Assembly: GCA_002085155.1 (NCBI GenBank)
Contig: NASX01000018.1
Coordinates: 1-64,000 of the forward strand
DNA: 64,000 nt
Direction: 5' to 3'
Source: Sorangiineae bacterium NIC37A_2
GTDB lineage: Bacteria; Myxococcota_A; Polyangia; Polyangiales; Polyangiaceae
A program made the position numbers and the translations under genes. Positions 44,655 to 53,646 of this stretch are shown here, in pieces; the first letter of the stretch is position 1, and each line of letters begins with the position of its first letter. The notes beneath the pieces were generated by a model. That model did no database searches. It saw only the letters and a list, made by a program, of their open reading frames with translations, and was not told where the DNA came from.

Positions 44655-45899
44655 TTAGGGCTCGAGGACCGTGTCCTCGTCAATGATGCGGACCGTGTCG
44701 TCGTGCATCGAAATTCCAGGCAATACATTCCAGCCCCCGCCCCGGTTGCCCCGGATCACTGAGCGGGAGAGCTCGAGGGTGCCCTGGTGATTGTTCGACA
44801 CGAAGAAAATCCCGGAGCCGTAGGCCCGGACCGTGTTGTTCTCGACTCGCGTTCCGCACAAGGAGAGCCTGAGGGTCCCGCCGTCCGAATAGATCCCTCC
44901 GCCACTGCCGCCGCCAGGAGTGCCAGCTTCGGCGGGATTCCCACCGCGGCCTATTGCCTGATTGTGAGAGAAGAGGGAGTCAACAATGACCCAGTTGACC
45001 CCGATCGAGCTGATCCCGCCGCCGTTGGAACAAGTGTTTCCTTGGTCCGGTCCGCCACCGAAGGTGCTCTCGATGACGTAAGCGGGGCGATTCTCGAACT
45101 GTTGAAAGGCGCGCACGGCCGCGCCACCGACGTCCGGTCCTTCACTCGCACATTCATTCCGGAAGAAGCGGGAGCGAATGATCTTGAGACGGCCACCACG
45201 AGCATAGATGGCTCCGCCACCATCGTAGGTTTCTTCGTTCTTCGAGTTCCCGTCGACGAAGGTCAGGTTCTGCACGGTGAGGCGGGGGTGATCTTGGTTG
45301 TCGCAATGGCTGGTCGTGTACCCCTGCTTTTCGTCACAGGTGTTCATGTAGAGGATCCGCGTCTTGCCGCCGCCGCTCAGCGTCACCTTGCCGCCGCCGT
45401 CGAGGACAACCACGGGATTCGCCGCGTTTTTCACCTTCGCCGGCTCATCCAGCACGATCGTGACAGGCTCCGGTCCACAATCGAAGACAATCACCCCACC
45501 TCGCCCCACCGCTTCGACAACCCGAGCTCCCGTGCAGCTCTCCGCCGTCCCATCGCCAATCACCGTATCCGGCTGAGACACGTCTTCGAGGCCCGCCTCC
45601 GAGGGGCGCTCGCAAGCCCCATCCGCGTCGGGGTTCCCCGTCGGAACCGCGTCATCGCCCCTGCTCTCCGATCCCGAACCGCCTCCGCCGTCGCCCGGAT
45701 CTCCCGCCGCGCCTCGTCCGCCGCTCCCGCTCACGCTACCGCCCGAAGCGCGACCGCCCATGGACCGGCCCCCCGAGGAGCGCCCCCCAGAGCCATCGTC
45801 CTGCGAAGAGCCACCTCCGCAGTGCAGACTCAGAAGCGCTACACCCAAGGCGCACAGCGAGCTCTTCGCCCATCCCTTCGCGAAAATCCTCTCACCCAT
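44655..45899 (-). CDS. Lipoprotein with Gly/Ser-rich linker and right-handed beta-helix
   Basis: A 414-aa exported protein. The signal ends in the lipobox LSLHC, giving Cys27 from ATG 45899 (a TTG at 45908 is also possible). Residues about 28-90 are a GGR/GGS-rich linker. From about 110 the chain has short beta strands with repeated N-G, GGAIYARGG, GGGISSIG and GGGIYSDGG turns, the pattern of Pbp1/pectate-lyase-like parallel beta-helix (choice-of-anchor or PMP-like) proteins. Six or more cysteines may form disulfides. No catalytic residues were recognised. It is probably a surface protein; function unknown. Confidence 0.75.
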   Translation of the reverse strand: MGERIFAKGWAKSSLCALGVALLSLHCGGGSSQDDGSGGRSSGGRSMGGRASGGSVSGSGGRGAAGDPGDGGGGSGSESRGDDAVPTGNPDADGACERPSEAGLEDVSQPDTVIGDGTAESCTGARVVEAVGRGGVIVFDCGPEPVTIVLDEPAKVKNAANPVVVLDGGGKVTLSGGGKTRILYMNTCDEKQGYTTSHCDNQDHPRLTVQNLTFVDGNSKNEETYDGGGAIYARGGRLKIIRSRFFRNECASEGPDVGGAAVRAFQQFENRPAYVIESTFGGGPDQGNTCSNGGGISSIGVNWVIVDSLFSHNQAIGRGGNPAEAGTPGGGSGGGIYSDGGTLRLSLCGTRVENNTVRAYGSGIFFVSNNHQGTLELSRSVIRGNRGGGWNVLPGISMHDDTVRIIDEDTVLEP

Positions 45900-45981
45900 C
45901 CGAGGCAAGATACCGAATCAACAGGGCGCCGGAAAGGAGGACGCCAGCAGCCGCTGTCGCCAAGTGTAGGTGAGCGGACGG

Positions 45982-47055
45982 TTAGCTCTCCTGAAGTGTC
46001 ACCCCATGTCCTCGGCGGATGGGTGAGAGATCGATGCGGGGGCCCTCTTGCGCGTAGCCGCCCCTGAGGGGGCGCTGTCCCATGAACAGGGGGGTGTCCA
46101 GATCGACAAAACGCACGCCGCCGACGCCTGCCGCCAAACAGGCGGAAACCCCCATCGAGATCTCGGTCTCGACCATGCCCCCGACCATGACGACCAAGCC
46201 GAGGGATTGCGCCGCGCGCAATAGGTCGAAACCACCGATCACGCCGAGCTTCGCGGTCTTGATGTTCACAGCCCCGATGCCAGGCCTCTTGACGATCCGC
46301 CCCAGATCTTCGGCGGATCGAAAGCCCTCATCTGCCGCGACCAGGACATCCCCCTTGAGCGACAGCTCCGCGAGCCCGTCCCAGTCCTCTCGAGGGACCG
46401 GCTGTTCGAAGAGGGTCACTCGGTCGCGGGCGGGCCCGAGTGCGCGCAAGAGCTCAAGTCCGGAGGCGACCGAGAAGGCTGTGTTGCCGTCGAGCACAAG
46501 AGTACACGAGGGCGCAGCTGCGGCGATCGCTCTGAGCCGCCGCACGTCGTGGTCGAGGTCAGCGCCGCCCACTTTGATCTTCAGCTCACGAAAGCCGAGT
46601 CCCAGGGCGCGTGCCGCGGCGCGCTCGGCTTGTTCCACGGTGCCCGTCGTGATCGTGATATCCGTCTCAAGCTCCGTCTCCCGACCGCCGAAGAACTCGA
46701 GGAACGAAGCGCCCCAAGAGCGGAGGAGAGCGTCCAAGATCGCCATTTCCACGGCAGCCAGCGCCGAGGGCACAGCGGCGAGCGGCTCTCGAACCATCGC
46801 GCTGAGCCTCCTGTACTGTCGAACGTCCTGGCCCCGAAGGAGCGCTGCCAACTCGCCCGCGGTTTGAAGCACTTGCTCTCGCGTCTCGCCGCTGATGTGC
46901 GGAACAGGAGCGGCCTCACCGAGACCCTCTGTGCCGTCTTCGAGCTTCACCCGCACCGCGACATTTTCGGCAGCATGATGGGCCCCGGTCGCGATCCCAA
47001 AGGGCTCGGTGAGCGGAACCGTGAGAGGAGAGAGCGAGAGCGATTCAATTTTCAT
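45982..47055 (-). CDS. Enolase-superfamily dipeptide epimerase (L-Ala-D/L-Glu epimerase-like)
   Basis: A 357-aa member of the muconate-lactonising subgroup. The base lysines are in ELKIKVGG (Lys159, Lys161) and NIKTAK (Lys266); metal ligands are Asp189, Glu217 in LFEQP and Asp242 in AADEG. The C-terminal DLDTPLF (Asp318, Asp320) is the dipeptide-binding motif of Ala-Glu epimerases. It probably acts in recycling of murein peptides or on other dipeptides. It overlaps the upstream ABC1 kinase gene by 11 bp. Specificity is inferred from the motif only. Confidence 0.88.
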   Translation of the reverse strand: MKIESLSLSPLTVPLTEPFGIATGAHHAAENVAVRVKLEDGTEGLGEAAPVPHISGETREQVLQTAGELAALLRGQDVRQYRRLSAMVREPLAAVPSALAAVEMAILDALLRSWGASFLEFFGGRETELETDITITTGTVEQAERAAARALGLGFRELKIKVGGADLDHDVRRLRAIAAAAPSCTLVLDGNTAFSVASGLELLRALGPARDRVTLFEQPVPREDWDGLAELSLKGDVLVAADEGFRSAEDLGRIVKRPGIGAVNIKTAKLGVIGGFDLLRAAQSLGLVVMVGGMVETEISMGVSACLAAGVGGVRFVDLDTPLFMGQRPLRGGYAQEGPRIDLSPIRRGHGVTLQES

Positions 47056-48412
47056 CGGAGCTGAACCCCCGGTCGAGAAGAGCGCGTTCTACCAAGGTGC
47101 GGCACGGCACTCGTGCGCCGAGGTTACGACAAAGGAGGAAGGTGCCCGTGAGCTTTCTCTGAAAGAAGACGTACTCAGGGGGCGGCGCCCCGAGCTTCCC
47201 TTGGAACTCTTTCATCGCCGGAGCCCGCTCGTTCAGGCGTCGCTGCAGGTCGGTGGCCCCGAAATCGTAGACCTCGTCGTCGAAGGCCTCAGCGGCTTCG
47301 AGCGCGAGCGAAACAATGAGGCGGGTCGCCTCGGGGTACTCAGGGTTGTCGACGCCGAGTCGCCGAACAACCTCCTCGAGCCGGAGCTGGTCGCGGTCCA
47401 TGATGCCAAGAAATGCTTCTCGGTAGAGGAGAGATACGCCCGGCTCGACGCCGCGCGTTGCGCCAAAATCGAGCAGAACCAAACGCCCCGTTTCAGGCTC
47501 GACCTGGTAGTTGGCGGGATTCGGATCGGTTTGGCTCAGACCGAAACGGAAGAGCTCGGAGAGTAAGAGCTCGAAGAGGAGCGTGCCCATGGCATTGCGC
47601 TCCTGTTGGCTCTTTCCCTGAGCCCAGGTCAGAAGCGGCTCCGCCCTCATCTCTTCGAGCGCCAAAATGCGCGACGTGGTGTGCTCCGGGTAGGGCCGGG
47701 GCACGAGGATCCGCGGATCTCCTTCGACCTTCTTGCGGTAGGCGCCGAGCTGTTCGAGCTCACGCTCGTAGTCCACTTCTCGGCGCAATTCCGCCTTGAG
47801 AGCTTCGACGAACACCTCAATGTCGACCCCCTTGGGAACGAGCCTTGCGAGCCCGACCAGGGAGCGAAGATTGTCGACGTCACTGTCGATGCTCTCTCGC
47901 ACTCCGGGGTACTGGATCTTGAGGACAATGCGCTCCCCTTGATGGGTCACGGCTCGATGTACCTGGCCAATCGAAGCAGCAGCCATGGGCTCGAGCTCAA
48001 GATCGCGGAAGCGGAACAGGTAGTCTTCTCCATACTCCGCGCGCAGCATCTGGCGGACCTGCTGGTCCGGCATGCGGTGCGCCGAGGAACGCAGCACCTC
48101 GAGGGCTTCGGCGAACTCCTTCGGAAGCAGGTTGTCCCCCTCGAGGGAGAGCATCTGGCCGACTTTCATAGCGGCGCCGCGCAAGCGCGAGAGCCTTTCC
48201 GCAAGGGCTTTTGCGCTCTGCCGAGTGAGCAGGACGTGAGGAAGCGCCTCTTCTGTCCCCCCGGGGATTCGGCGCATTTTCTCGAGCGCCCCGCTTGCCA
48301 TCATGCTGCCCGCAGCTCGACCCAGGTGGAGGAAACGGGAGAGCCTGCCGCTCGGCACCGCGAGCTCCCCGCTCGGCCCCACCGGCTTTCGGTCACTTTT
48401 GTCGTCGTCCAC
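47045..48412 (-). CDS. ABC1/AarF/UbiB-family atypical kinase
   Basis: A 455-aa protein with the ABC1-specific KxGQ motif (MKVGQMLS), the Ala-rich loop AAASIGQVHRA replacing the normal glycine loop, the ATP lysine in VLKIQYPG, and the catalytic pair DPNPANY and LLDFGATRG. Members support ubiquinone or other isoprenoid-lipid metabolism through ATPase activity. The start is taken as GTG 48412 with AAGG 10 bases upstream; TTG 48418 adds two residues. It overlaps the epimerase gene by 11 bp. No C-terminal membrane helices as in UbiB are evident, so it is the ADCK-like soluble type. Confidence 0.9.
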   Translation of the reverse strand: MDDDKSDRKPVGPSGELAVPSGRLSRFLHLGRAAGSMMASGALEKMRRIPGGTEEALPHVLLTRQSAKALAERLSRLRGAAMKVGQMLSLEGDNLLPKEFAEALEVLRSSAHRMPDQQVRQMLRAEYGEDYLFRFRDLELEPMAAASIGQVHRAVTHQGERIVLKIQYPGVRESIDSDVDNLRSLVGLARLVPKGVDIEVFVEALKAELRREVDYERELEQLGAYRKKVEGDPRILVPRPYPEHTTSRILALEEMRAEPLLTWAQGKSQQERNAMGTLLFELLLSELFRFGLSQTDPNPANYQVEPETGRLVLLDFGATRGVEPGVSLLYREAFLGIMDRDQLRLEEVVRRLGVDNPEYPEATRLIVSLALEAAEAFDDEVYDFGATDLQRRLNERAPAMKEFQGKLGAPPPEYVFFQRKLTGTFLLCRNLGARVPCRTLVERALLDRGFSSDEN

Positions 48413-48532
48413 TGGCAAGAGACCTTGGCACTCGAAAGCTCCCCTTTCGAGCTCATTTTTCAGGTCGAAGGCAAATATCGAGACGCAAGCAGGCCTTTAC
48501 AAGCCCCCTGTCCATCGCCAGATTCGCCGCCC

Positions 48533-48718
48533 ATGTCCCGCTCCACGATCCAACTCGTCCTTGCCCTCCTCTCGACCGCGATCATCGCAACTGTCGCTTG
48601 CCAGTCGGTGCGCGCCGTCGACGAATGCTCCACGGGAGCGACCAAATGCGCGCTCGGTGGGCAAGGCGGCGAGGCCGGTGCCGGCGGCGAAGGTGGCCTC
48701 GGCGGCGCGGCTCGCTAA
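48533..48718 (+). CDS. Very small Gly-rich lipoprotein
   Basis: A 61-aa protein from ATG 48533. Residues 1-23 are a typical lipoprotein signal (ending IATVAC, Cys23). The mature 38 residues contain two more cysteines (DECSTGATKC) and a Gly/Ala-rich tail with GGQGGEAGAGGEGGLGG. It is divergent from the ABC1 kinase gene. A short hairpin lies 8 bases after the stop codon. The signal is convincing, but no good ribosome site was seen. Similar Cys/Gly-rich mini-lipoproteins or lipoprotein fragments are common in Polyangiales-type genomes. Confidence 0.55.
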   Translation: MSRSTIQLVLALLSTAIIATVACQSVRAVDECSTGATKCALGGQGGEAGAGGEGGLGGAAR

Positions 48719-48725
48719 AGTCCGG

Positions 48726-48742
48726 AGGGCAGGCTGCCCTTT
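48726..48742 (+). terminator. Short hairpin after the mini-lipoprotein
   Basis: Six-base stem (48726-48731 with 48735-48740), GGC loop, then TT. It begins 8 bases after the stop codon. Weak, but correctly placed for a terminator. Confidence 0.35.
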
Positions 48743-48799
48743 CGCCGCGTGGCGCGGGGCTCGCTCATCTGGACTCACGCAAGTTCGCGCCTCGCTTCC

Positions 48800-50869
48800 T
48801 CAGGCCCGGCTCACGATCCGCTCGGGACCGATGGCGAGCCGTTTGGTTTCGCTCACGTGCCCGTCTTCCCGCTCGCGAGCACGCTCGCGGAAACGGGGCA
48901 TCCACTCTTCCCAGAACCGCCGCGCCGCCAGCTGAGTCCACGCGGGCTCCCCCGGAGGAAGCTCGTTCAGAAGGCGGAGCAGCTCGCGGGCATCGCGAGG
49001 GCGCCCTTCCGGAGCGCGACTCAGGCACGCCATCGTGAGCTGAGAGAGCTCCTTCTGGATCGGGGCGCCGAGCGCTGTTTCAGGTGGAACCGCGTCGGAC
49101 GTGGTGACGCGCGCCACGAGGGCCATCAGGCTCGGCGCCGAATGAGGCGGGCGTCCGGTGAGGAGATAGTAAAGGACGCTGCCGAGCCCGTAGATATCCG
49201 AGGCGGGCGTGAGATCGGCGCCCCCGAGAAAAGCTTCGGGCGCCATGTACTCCGGCGTCCCGATCATCGCGTGCTCTTTGGTGATGAAGGTCTGCTCGGT
49301 CATCGCGCGATTTTTGACGAGACCGAAGTCGAGCACCTTTACGAAGTCTTGGATCCCGCCGCGCTGACACACCATGATGTTATCAGGCTTCAGATCCCGG
49401 TGAATCATGCCGAGTTCGTGCGCTTCGGCGAGGGCACCGGCCGCTTGCCGAATCAGCTCTTTGGCACGCTCGGCAGGAACTGGTCCCGAACCTTCAACGA
49501 GCTCTCTCAGCGTGACGCCGTCGATGAACTCCATGGCGTAGTAGAAAACGCCCGTCGGTGTTCGCCCGTAATCGAAGACCTGGACGGTGTTGGGATGCGT
49601 GAGGCGACTCGTGGCTTGAACCTCGCGCTCGAACCGCTCCAGGGAAAGGTCGCTCGATGCGTCCTCTCGGATCAACTTGATGGCCGCGGGGCGTCGGAGC
49701 AGCGCGTGCTCCGCCTCATACACAACGCCCATCCCTCCCGAACCCAGTCGCCTCTTGAGCGCGTAGCTCCCCAGACGATCCGCCTCCAGAGCCCGAGCTC
49801 GCGCGCGCTGAAGAGCCAAGAAGGAGAAGGTCGCCCCTGCGAGGACGATGGAAAGGACGAGCCCGAAGCCGAGCACCCAGCCGGAGGTCGAGAGTCCCGG
49901 AGGGACAACTGGTGCTCCTCGCCAGCGAATACGCCAGGAGCGATCGAGGAACCTGACCGAACTTTCCCACTCGAAGGGCTGATCCGAAATTTCATCGAAG
50001 CCCCCGCTCTTTGTGAGCAGGAGAGGTGAGCCCGAATCCGTGACGTCGTGGAGAATGTAAGAGAGACCCTCGAGGTTCGTGGCTCGAAACGCCTCATCAA
50101 TCAACGGCTGCAGACGGAACAAGCAGACCGTAAAACCGAGCGTGCGCTCCTCCCATCCCGCAGCCGGTACACGCGACGGGACCGGGGCCAAGATCGAAAC
50201 GCTCATCACGTTCGGAGGATCTTCGACGAGGCGGAACGGAAGAGAGAGCGCCGCCTGCCCGGAGCTGCCCGCCCGCTCCACCATCGCCCGTCGCTCCTCA
50301 TCGAAGGCGATATCGAGGCCGCGCACCGTCGGGATGTCCGGCGCCATGAACGCAAGCGGGTAATACACATCGCGATCCGGGGATCGGATGCGGCGCCCTT
50401 CCCCGTCTAGCTCCCAGATCTCGCCGTGGGTTTGCTCGAACTCCGCGCGCGTGTCCCGTGTCACTTTCGGGGCCCACTCGAGCGCGGCGAGAGATCCGTG
50501 ACGTTCGAGGGTCGGCGCCACGAATCGGCTGAACTCTTGGGCCGTCGCGTTCGGGTAGACGCTCATGAATGCGGGCAAAGACAGCCCCACTTCGAGGGGC
50601 AATTCGAAGTGGCGAAACAGGTCCGAGGACGCAGTCTGGACGCGACTTTCAAAGGCCGCCCGCGCCGCCAAATCCTCGCGGTCCCGCGCGAAGTAGTAGC
50701 CGAAGAGTGTCGCCGAGACGCCGAACAGAAGCACGGCCCCGACCTTCCCCCAGGGGGCAAGCGCCCGCGCGGCTCGACTGTCGCCCGAGAGAGGAGCACT
50801 TTGTCGTCTCGAACCACCGCTCAGCGGACGCATTCGACTCTGGCTCACTCTCGTCGGAGGATCTCCCAT
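48800..50869 (-). CDS. Membrane Ser/Thr protein kinase with extracytoplasmic CHASE-type sensor
   Basis: A 689-aa protein. Transmembrane helix about 41-60, a periplasmic segment about 62-327, a second helix about 331-353, then a PknB-type kinase at about 367-638. The periplasmic part resembles a CHASE domain (FVAPTLERHGSLAALEWAPKV; YYPLAFMAPD; LPFRLVEDPPNVMSVSILAPV). The kinase is complete: glycine loop GSGGMG (376-381), Lys398, HRDLKPDN (Asp492) and DFG (514-516), with an activation loop containing several Thr. A GAGGG site precedes ATG 50869. CHASE sensors are best known from histidine kinases and cyclases; fusion to a Ser/Thr kinase is uncommon. Confidence 0.88.
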   Translation of the reverse strand: MGDPPTRVSQSRMRPLSGGSRRQSAPLSGDSRAARALAPWGKVGAVLLFGVSATLFGYYFARDREDLAARAAFESRVQTASSDLFRHFELPLEVGLSLPAFMSVYPNATAQEFSRFVAPTLERHGSLAALEWAPKVTRDTRAEFEQTHGEIWELDGEGRRIRSPDRDVYYPLAFMAPDIPTVRGLDIAFDEERRAMVERAGSSGQAALSLPFRLVEDPPNVMSVSILAPVPSRVPAAGWEERTLGFTVCLFRLQPLIDEAFRATNLEGLSYILHDVTDSGSPLLLTKSGGFDEISDQPFEWESSVRFLDRSWRIRWRGAPVVPPGLSTSGWVLGFGLVLSIVLAGATFSFLALQRARARALEADRLGSYALKRRLGSGGMGVVYEAEHALLRRPAAIKLIREDASSDLSLERFEREVQATSRLTHPNTVQVFDYGRTPTGVFYYAMEFIDGVTLRELVEGSGPVPAERAKELIRQAAGALAEAHELGMIHRDLKPDNIMVCQRGGIQDFVKVLDFGLVKNRAMTEQTFITKEHAMIGTPEYMAPEAFLGGADLTPASDIYGLGSVLYYLLTGRPPHSAPSLMALVARVTTSDAVPPETALGAPIQKELSQLTMACLSRAPEGRPRDARELLRLLNELPPGEPAWTQLAARRFWEEWMPRFRERAREREDGHVSETKRLAIGPERIVSRA

Positions 50870-51015
50870 CCCTTGCCCTCGAATTCACAGCCAGGATACG
50901 CCTCTTCGTCGCTGAGCGTCGAGAGGGCCCGCGCGGCCTCGCTTTTCCACTGTGAGCGCTCCGTCGCGCTCGGCTTCGCTCGCCGGGGCTCCTTTGCGCG
51001 GTATCATAAGCGACG

Positions 51016-51822
51016 ATGCCCGAGCGTTTCCCTGCCATCTATATCCCGCACGGAGGAGGCCCTTGGCCCTTCGTGGAAACAGGTTTCGGTCCCCGCGCGA
51101 TGTGGGAACCTCTCGAGACTTACCTTCGGAGCCTCGTGACCGGGCTCTCTGAGCGTCCCCGCGCGATCCTCGTCTCCTCAGCCCATTGGGAAGAACCCCA
51201 GCCGACCCTCATGACCGGAGCTCGGCCTCCCATGCTCTACGATTACGGCGGCTTTCCGCCGGAAGCCTACGAACTGCGTTGGGACGCGCCGGGCCCCGAT
51301 ACGACTCTCGTCCGTCGAGCCCAAGAGCTCCTCGCCGCTCGTGGCTTCTCCTCCGCCCTCGAGCCCCGTCGAGGTTTCGATCACGGGACCTTCGTTCCGC
51401 TCAAGGTCGCGCTCCCCGAGCCAGACATCCCTGTACTCCAGGTCTCGCTGCTGCGTGGCCTCGATCCGAAGGCGCACATCGAGCTCGGTGCCGCGCTTGC
51501 GCCACTTCGCGACGAAGGGGTCGTCTTCATTGGAAGCGGGATGAGCTACCACAACATGCGGGGCTTCTTCCGAGGCGACGCCCAAGAGCACAGTCGCCTG
51601 TTCGACGCCTGGCTCGAAGAGACGACCCGGCTGCCAGCAGGCGAGAGGAATGCCCGACTCGCCCGCTGGACAGAGGCGCCCGCTGCTCGGCAGTGCCATC
51701 CGCGCGAGGAGCACCTGCTCCCCTTACATGTCATGTCCGGCGCCGCACCGGACAGCCGCGGCGAGGTCGTCCACCGGAGCGAAATTCTCGGTGTCACGGT
51801 GAGCGCGATCCAGTTCGACTGA
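51016..51822 (+). CDS. DODA-type extradiol ring-cleavage dioxygenase (LigB superfamily)
   Basis: A 268-aa protein like YgiD/plant DOPA 4,5-dioxygenase. Metal ligands are expected from His12 (YIPHGGGP), His57 (SSAHWE) and the C-terminal HPREEHLLPLHV segment; His123 in GFDHGTF is the likely acid-base residue. It should open a catechol ring, but the natural substrate in bacteria is unknown. It stands alone, divergent from the Ser/Thr kinase (146 bp gap) and convergent with phoU, with GC hairpins in the 82-bp gap. Confidence 0.88.
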   Translation: MPERFPAIYIPHGGGPWPFVETGFGPRAMWEPLETYLRSLVTGLSERPRAILVSSAHWEEPQPTLMTGARPPMLYDYGGFPPEAYELRWDAPGPDTTLVRRAQELLAARGFSSALEPRRGFDHGTFVPLKVALPEPDIPVLQVSLLRGLDPKAHIELGAALAPLRDEGVVFIGSGMSYHNMRGFFRGDAQEHSRLFDAWLEETTRLPAGERNARLARWTEAPAARQCHPREEHLLPLHVMSGAAPDSRGEVVHRSEILGVTVSAIQFD

Positions 51823-51830
51823 GTCCGGGT

Positions 51831-51851
51831 GGGGCGGGCCTCGTCCGCCCC
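51831..51851. terminator. GC hairpin between convergent DODA and phoU genes
   Basis: Seven-base stem (51831-51837 with 51845-51851). A second GC-rich inverted repeat follows immediately. No U-run, so terminator activity is uncertain. Confidence 0.35.
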
Positions 51852-51904
51852 GCGCGCCGCGGGGGCGCCGTCCCGCGACGGCGAGAGCGAAACGGAGCGT
51901 AGGC

Positions 51905-52606
51905 CTATTCCGCGCGCTGTTTGCGCTCGGGTTTGTCCTCGTGGACGTGACGAACGTCCCGGCCTTCCACCATGAAGACAACCATCTCCGCGAGGTTCGT
52001 CGCGTGATCGGCGATGCGCTCGATGGCTTTGCTGATCGAGATCATGCGCATCAAGTGATCGAAATCCGAAGGCGTCGCCTCCATTTGGCGAGCAATGATG
52101 GGGAAAAAGGCCGCGTGTTGTTCGTCGATGAGCTGGTCGCGCCGGCTCACTTCTCGCGCCTTGCGCGCGTCTCCCGCCACGAGCGCATCGACCGCGTCCC
52201 TCACCATATTGCGCGCCGCCTCACCCATGTCCTGAAGCGCGCTCGGGCGATAGGCCCCAGGCGTGCCCTGCAGTTCCAGGACTCGGCTGCAGATGCTCGT
52301 GGCGAGGTCCCCAATGCGCTCGAGATCCGTCACGATCTTCAAGATGGTCGTCACGAAACGGAGGTCGGAGGCGACCGGCTGCCGGCGCGCGAGCATCTGG
52401 ACGCAAAGACCGTCGATCTCGACCTCAAGCTGATCGACTTGGCTGTCGGCCTGTCGCACGCGCTCGGCGAGGACGGAATCTTGTGTTTGGTAGGCGCGCA
52501 GGGCGCCGTTCACCTGTTCTTCGACTCGCGCAGCCATCAAGAGGACCCGCTCACGGAGTGCCGTGAGTTCTGCCTCGTATTCGCGGTCGGTATGCATTCT
52601 GCCCAT
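51905..52606 (-). CDS. phoU: Phosphate transport system regulator PhoU
   Basis: A 233-aa helical protein of two three-helix PhoU repeats. Metal-binding ExxxD-type segments are visible (TILKIVTDLERIGDLAT and MISISKAIERIADHATNLAE). PhoU links the Pst transporter to the PhoR/PhoB signalling pair and represses it when phosphate is plentiful. It is last in pstSCAB-phoU, 155 bp after pstB. Start 52606 has AGGGAA 6 bases upstream; ATG 52597 is an alternative. phoR and phoB are not in the window. The C-terminal tail is Arg/Lys/Glu-rich. Confidence 0.95.
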   Translation of the reverse strand: MGRMHTDREYEAELTALRERVLLMAARVEEQVNGALRAYQTQDSVLAERVRQADSQVDQLEVEIDGLCVQMLARRQPVASDLRFVTTILKIVTDLERIGDLATSICSRVLELQGTPGAYRPSALQDMGEAARNMVRDAVDALVAGDARKAREVSRRDQLIDEQHAAFFPIIARQMEATPSDFDHLMRMISISKAIERIADHATNLAEMVVFMVEGRDVRHVHEDKPERKQRAE

Positions 52607-52761
52607 TTGAGTTCCCTGCCAGCGCTGGTCGAATTTCGACCTACCCTTCGTCCCCCATCTCGAGCGTCCCTTCGCGCCTTACGCGCCTCGTGTCCGCTTG
52701 ATGGTGTTCGCGCGATCCTATCACAAATTCAGAAAACGGACACTTTGGGCCCCGGCATCGA

Positions 52762-53646
52762 TCAGCCGAAACGGCCCGTGATGTAATCTTCCGTTCGCTG
52801 CTGAGCTGGACGCGTGAAGATCACGTCCGTGCGATCGTGCTCGATGAGCTCGCCCATGTAGAAAAAGGCAGTGTAATCTGCCACGCGGGCGGCCTGCTGC
52901 ATGTTGTGGGTCACGATCACGATCGTGTAGTCCTTCTTGAGCTCGTGGATGAGCTCCTCGACGCGGGCCGTCGCGATCGGATCCAGAGCCGAACAGGGCT
53001 CGTCCATCAGGATGACTTCCGGCTCCATCGCGAGCGTACGGGCGATGCAAAGCCTCTGCTGTTGGCCCCCAGAGAGGCTCAAGCCGCTCCGATGAATGCC
53101 ATCTTTGACTTCATCCCACAGCGCCACCTGGCGCAGCGCCCGCTCCACCAGGGCGTCCGGCTCAGCGACCTTCAGCCCATTCAAGCGGAGACCAGCCAGC
53201 ACGTTGTCTCGGATCGACATGGTCGGGAACGGGTTCGGCTTCTGGAAGACCATGCCGACTCGCCTCCGCAGACGCACGGGGTCCATCGAGAAGATGTCCT
53301 GACCGTCGAGGTGCACCTGACCGACCGACGTCGCGCCACTCACCACTTCGTGCATCCGGTTCAAACAGCGGATGAAGGTCGACTTGCCACAGCCGGAGGG
53401 CCCGATGATGGCGGTGACATGCTTTTCGTAGAGGGGAATTGAGATCCCCTTCAAGATCTCCCGCGCCCCGAAGCTCGCGCGCAGGCCCACCGCGCTCATC
53501 TTGGCGCTCTCGTGAAGAGGCTCGACCATCGCGCCCAGCGCGCCGAGGCTCGGGGGAGGCGGAACTACTTGCAGATGGGCGTCCGAGCCCCAGGGGGCTC
53601 CGGAGACGGAGCCGCTCGCTACCACGGAGTTTGTCGTGCTCATCAT
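52762..53646 (-). CDS. pstB: Phosphate ABC transporter ATP-binding protein
   Basis: A 294-aa ATPase. Walker A is GPSGCGKST, the signature LSGGQQQR, Walker B VILMDEP, and the H-loop VTHNM. The core begins at about residue 50; the first 50 residues are a non-conserved Ser/Pro-rich extension, so an internal start (for example the ATG for MSAVGLRAS) could also be used. The ATG pair at 53646/53643 lies at the very end of pstA, with GAGG just before. It powers phosphate import through PstCA. Confidence 0.96.
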   Translation of the reverse strand: MMSTTNSVVASGSVSGAPWGSDAHLQVVPPPPSLGALGAMVEPLHESAKMSAVGLRASFGAREILKGISIPLYEKHVTAIIGPSGCGKSTFIRCLNRMHEVVSGATSVGQVHLDGQDIFSMDPVRLRRRVGMVFQKPNPFPTMSIRDNVLAGLRLNGLKVAEPDALVERALRQVALWDEVKDGIHRSGLSLSGGQQQRLCIARTLAMEPEVILMDEPCSALDPIATARVEELIHELKKDYTIVIVTHNMQQAARVADYTAFFYMGELIEHDRTDVIFTRPAQQRTEDYITGRFG

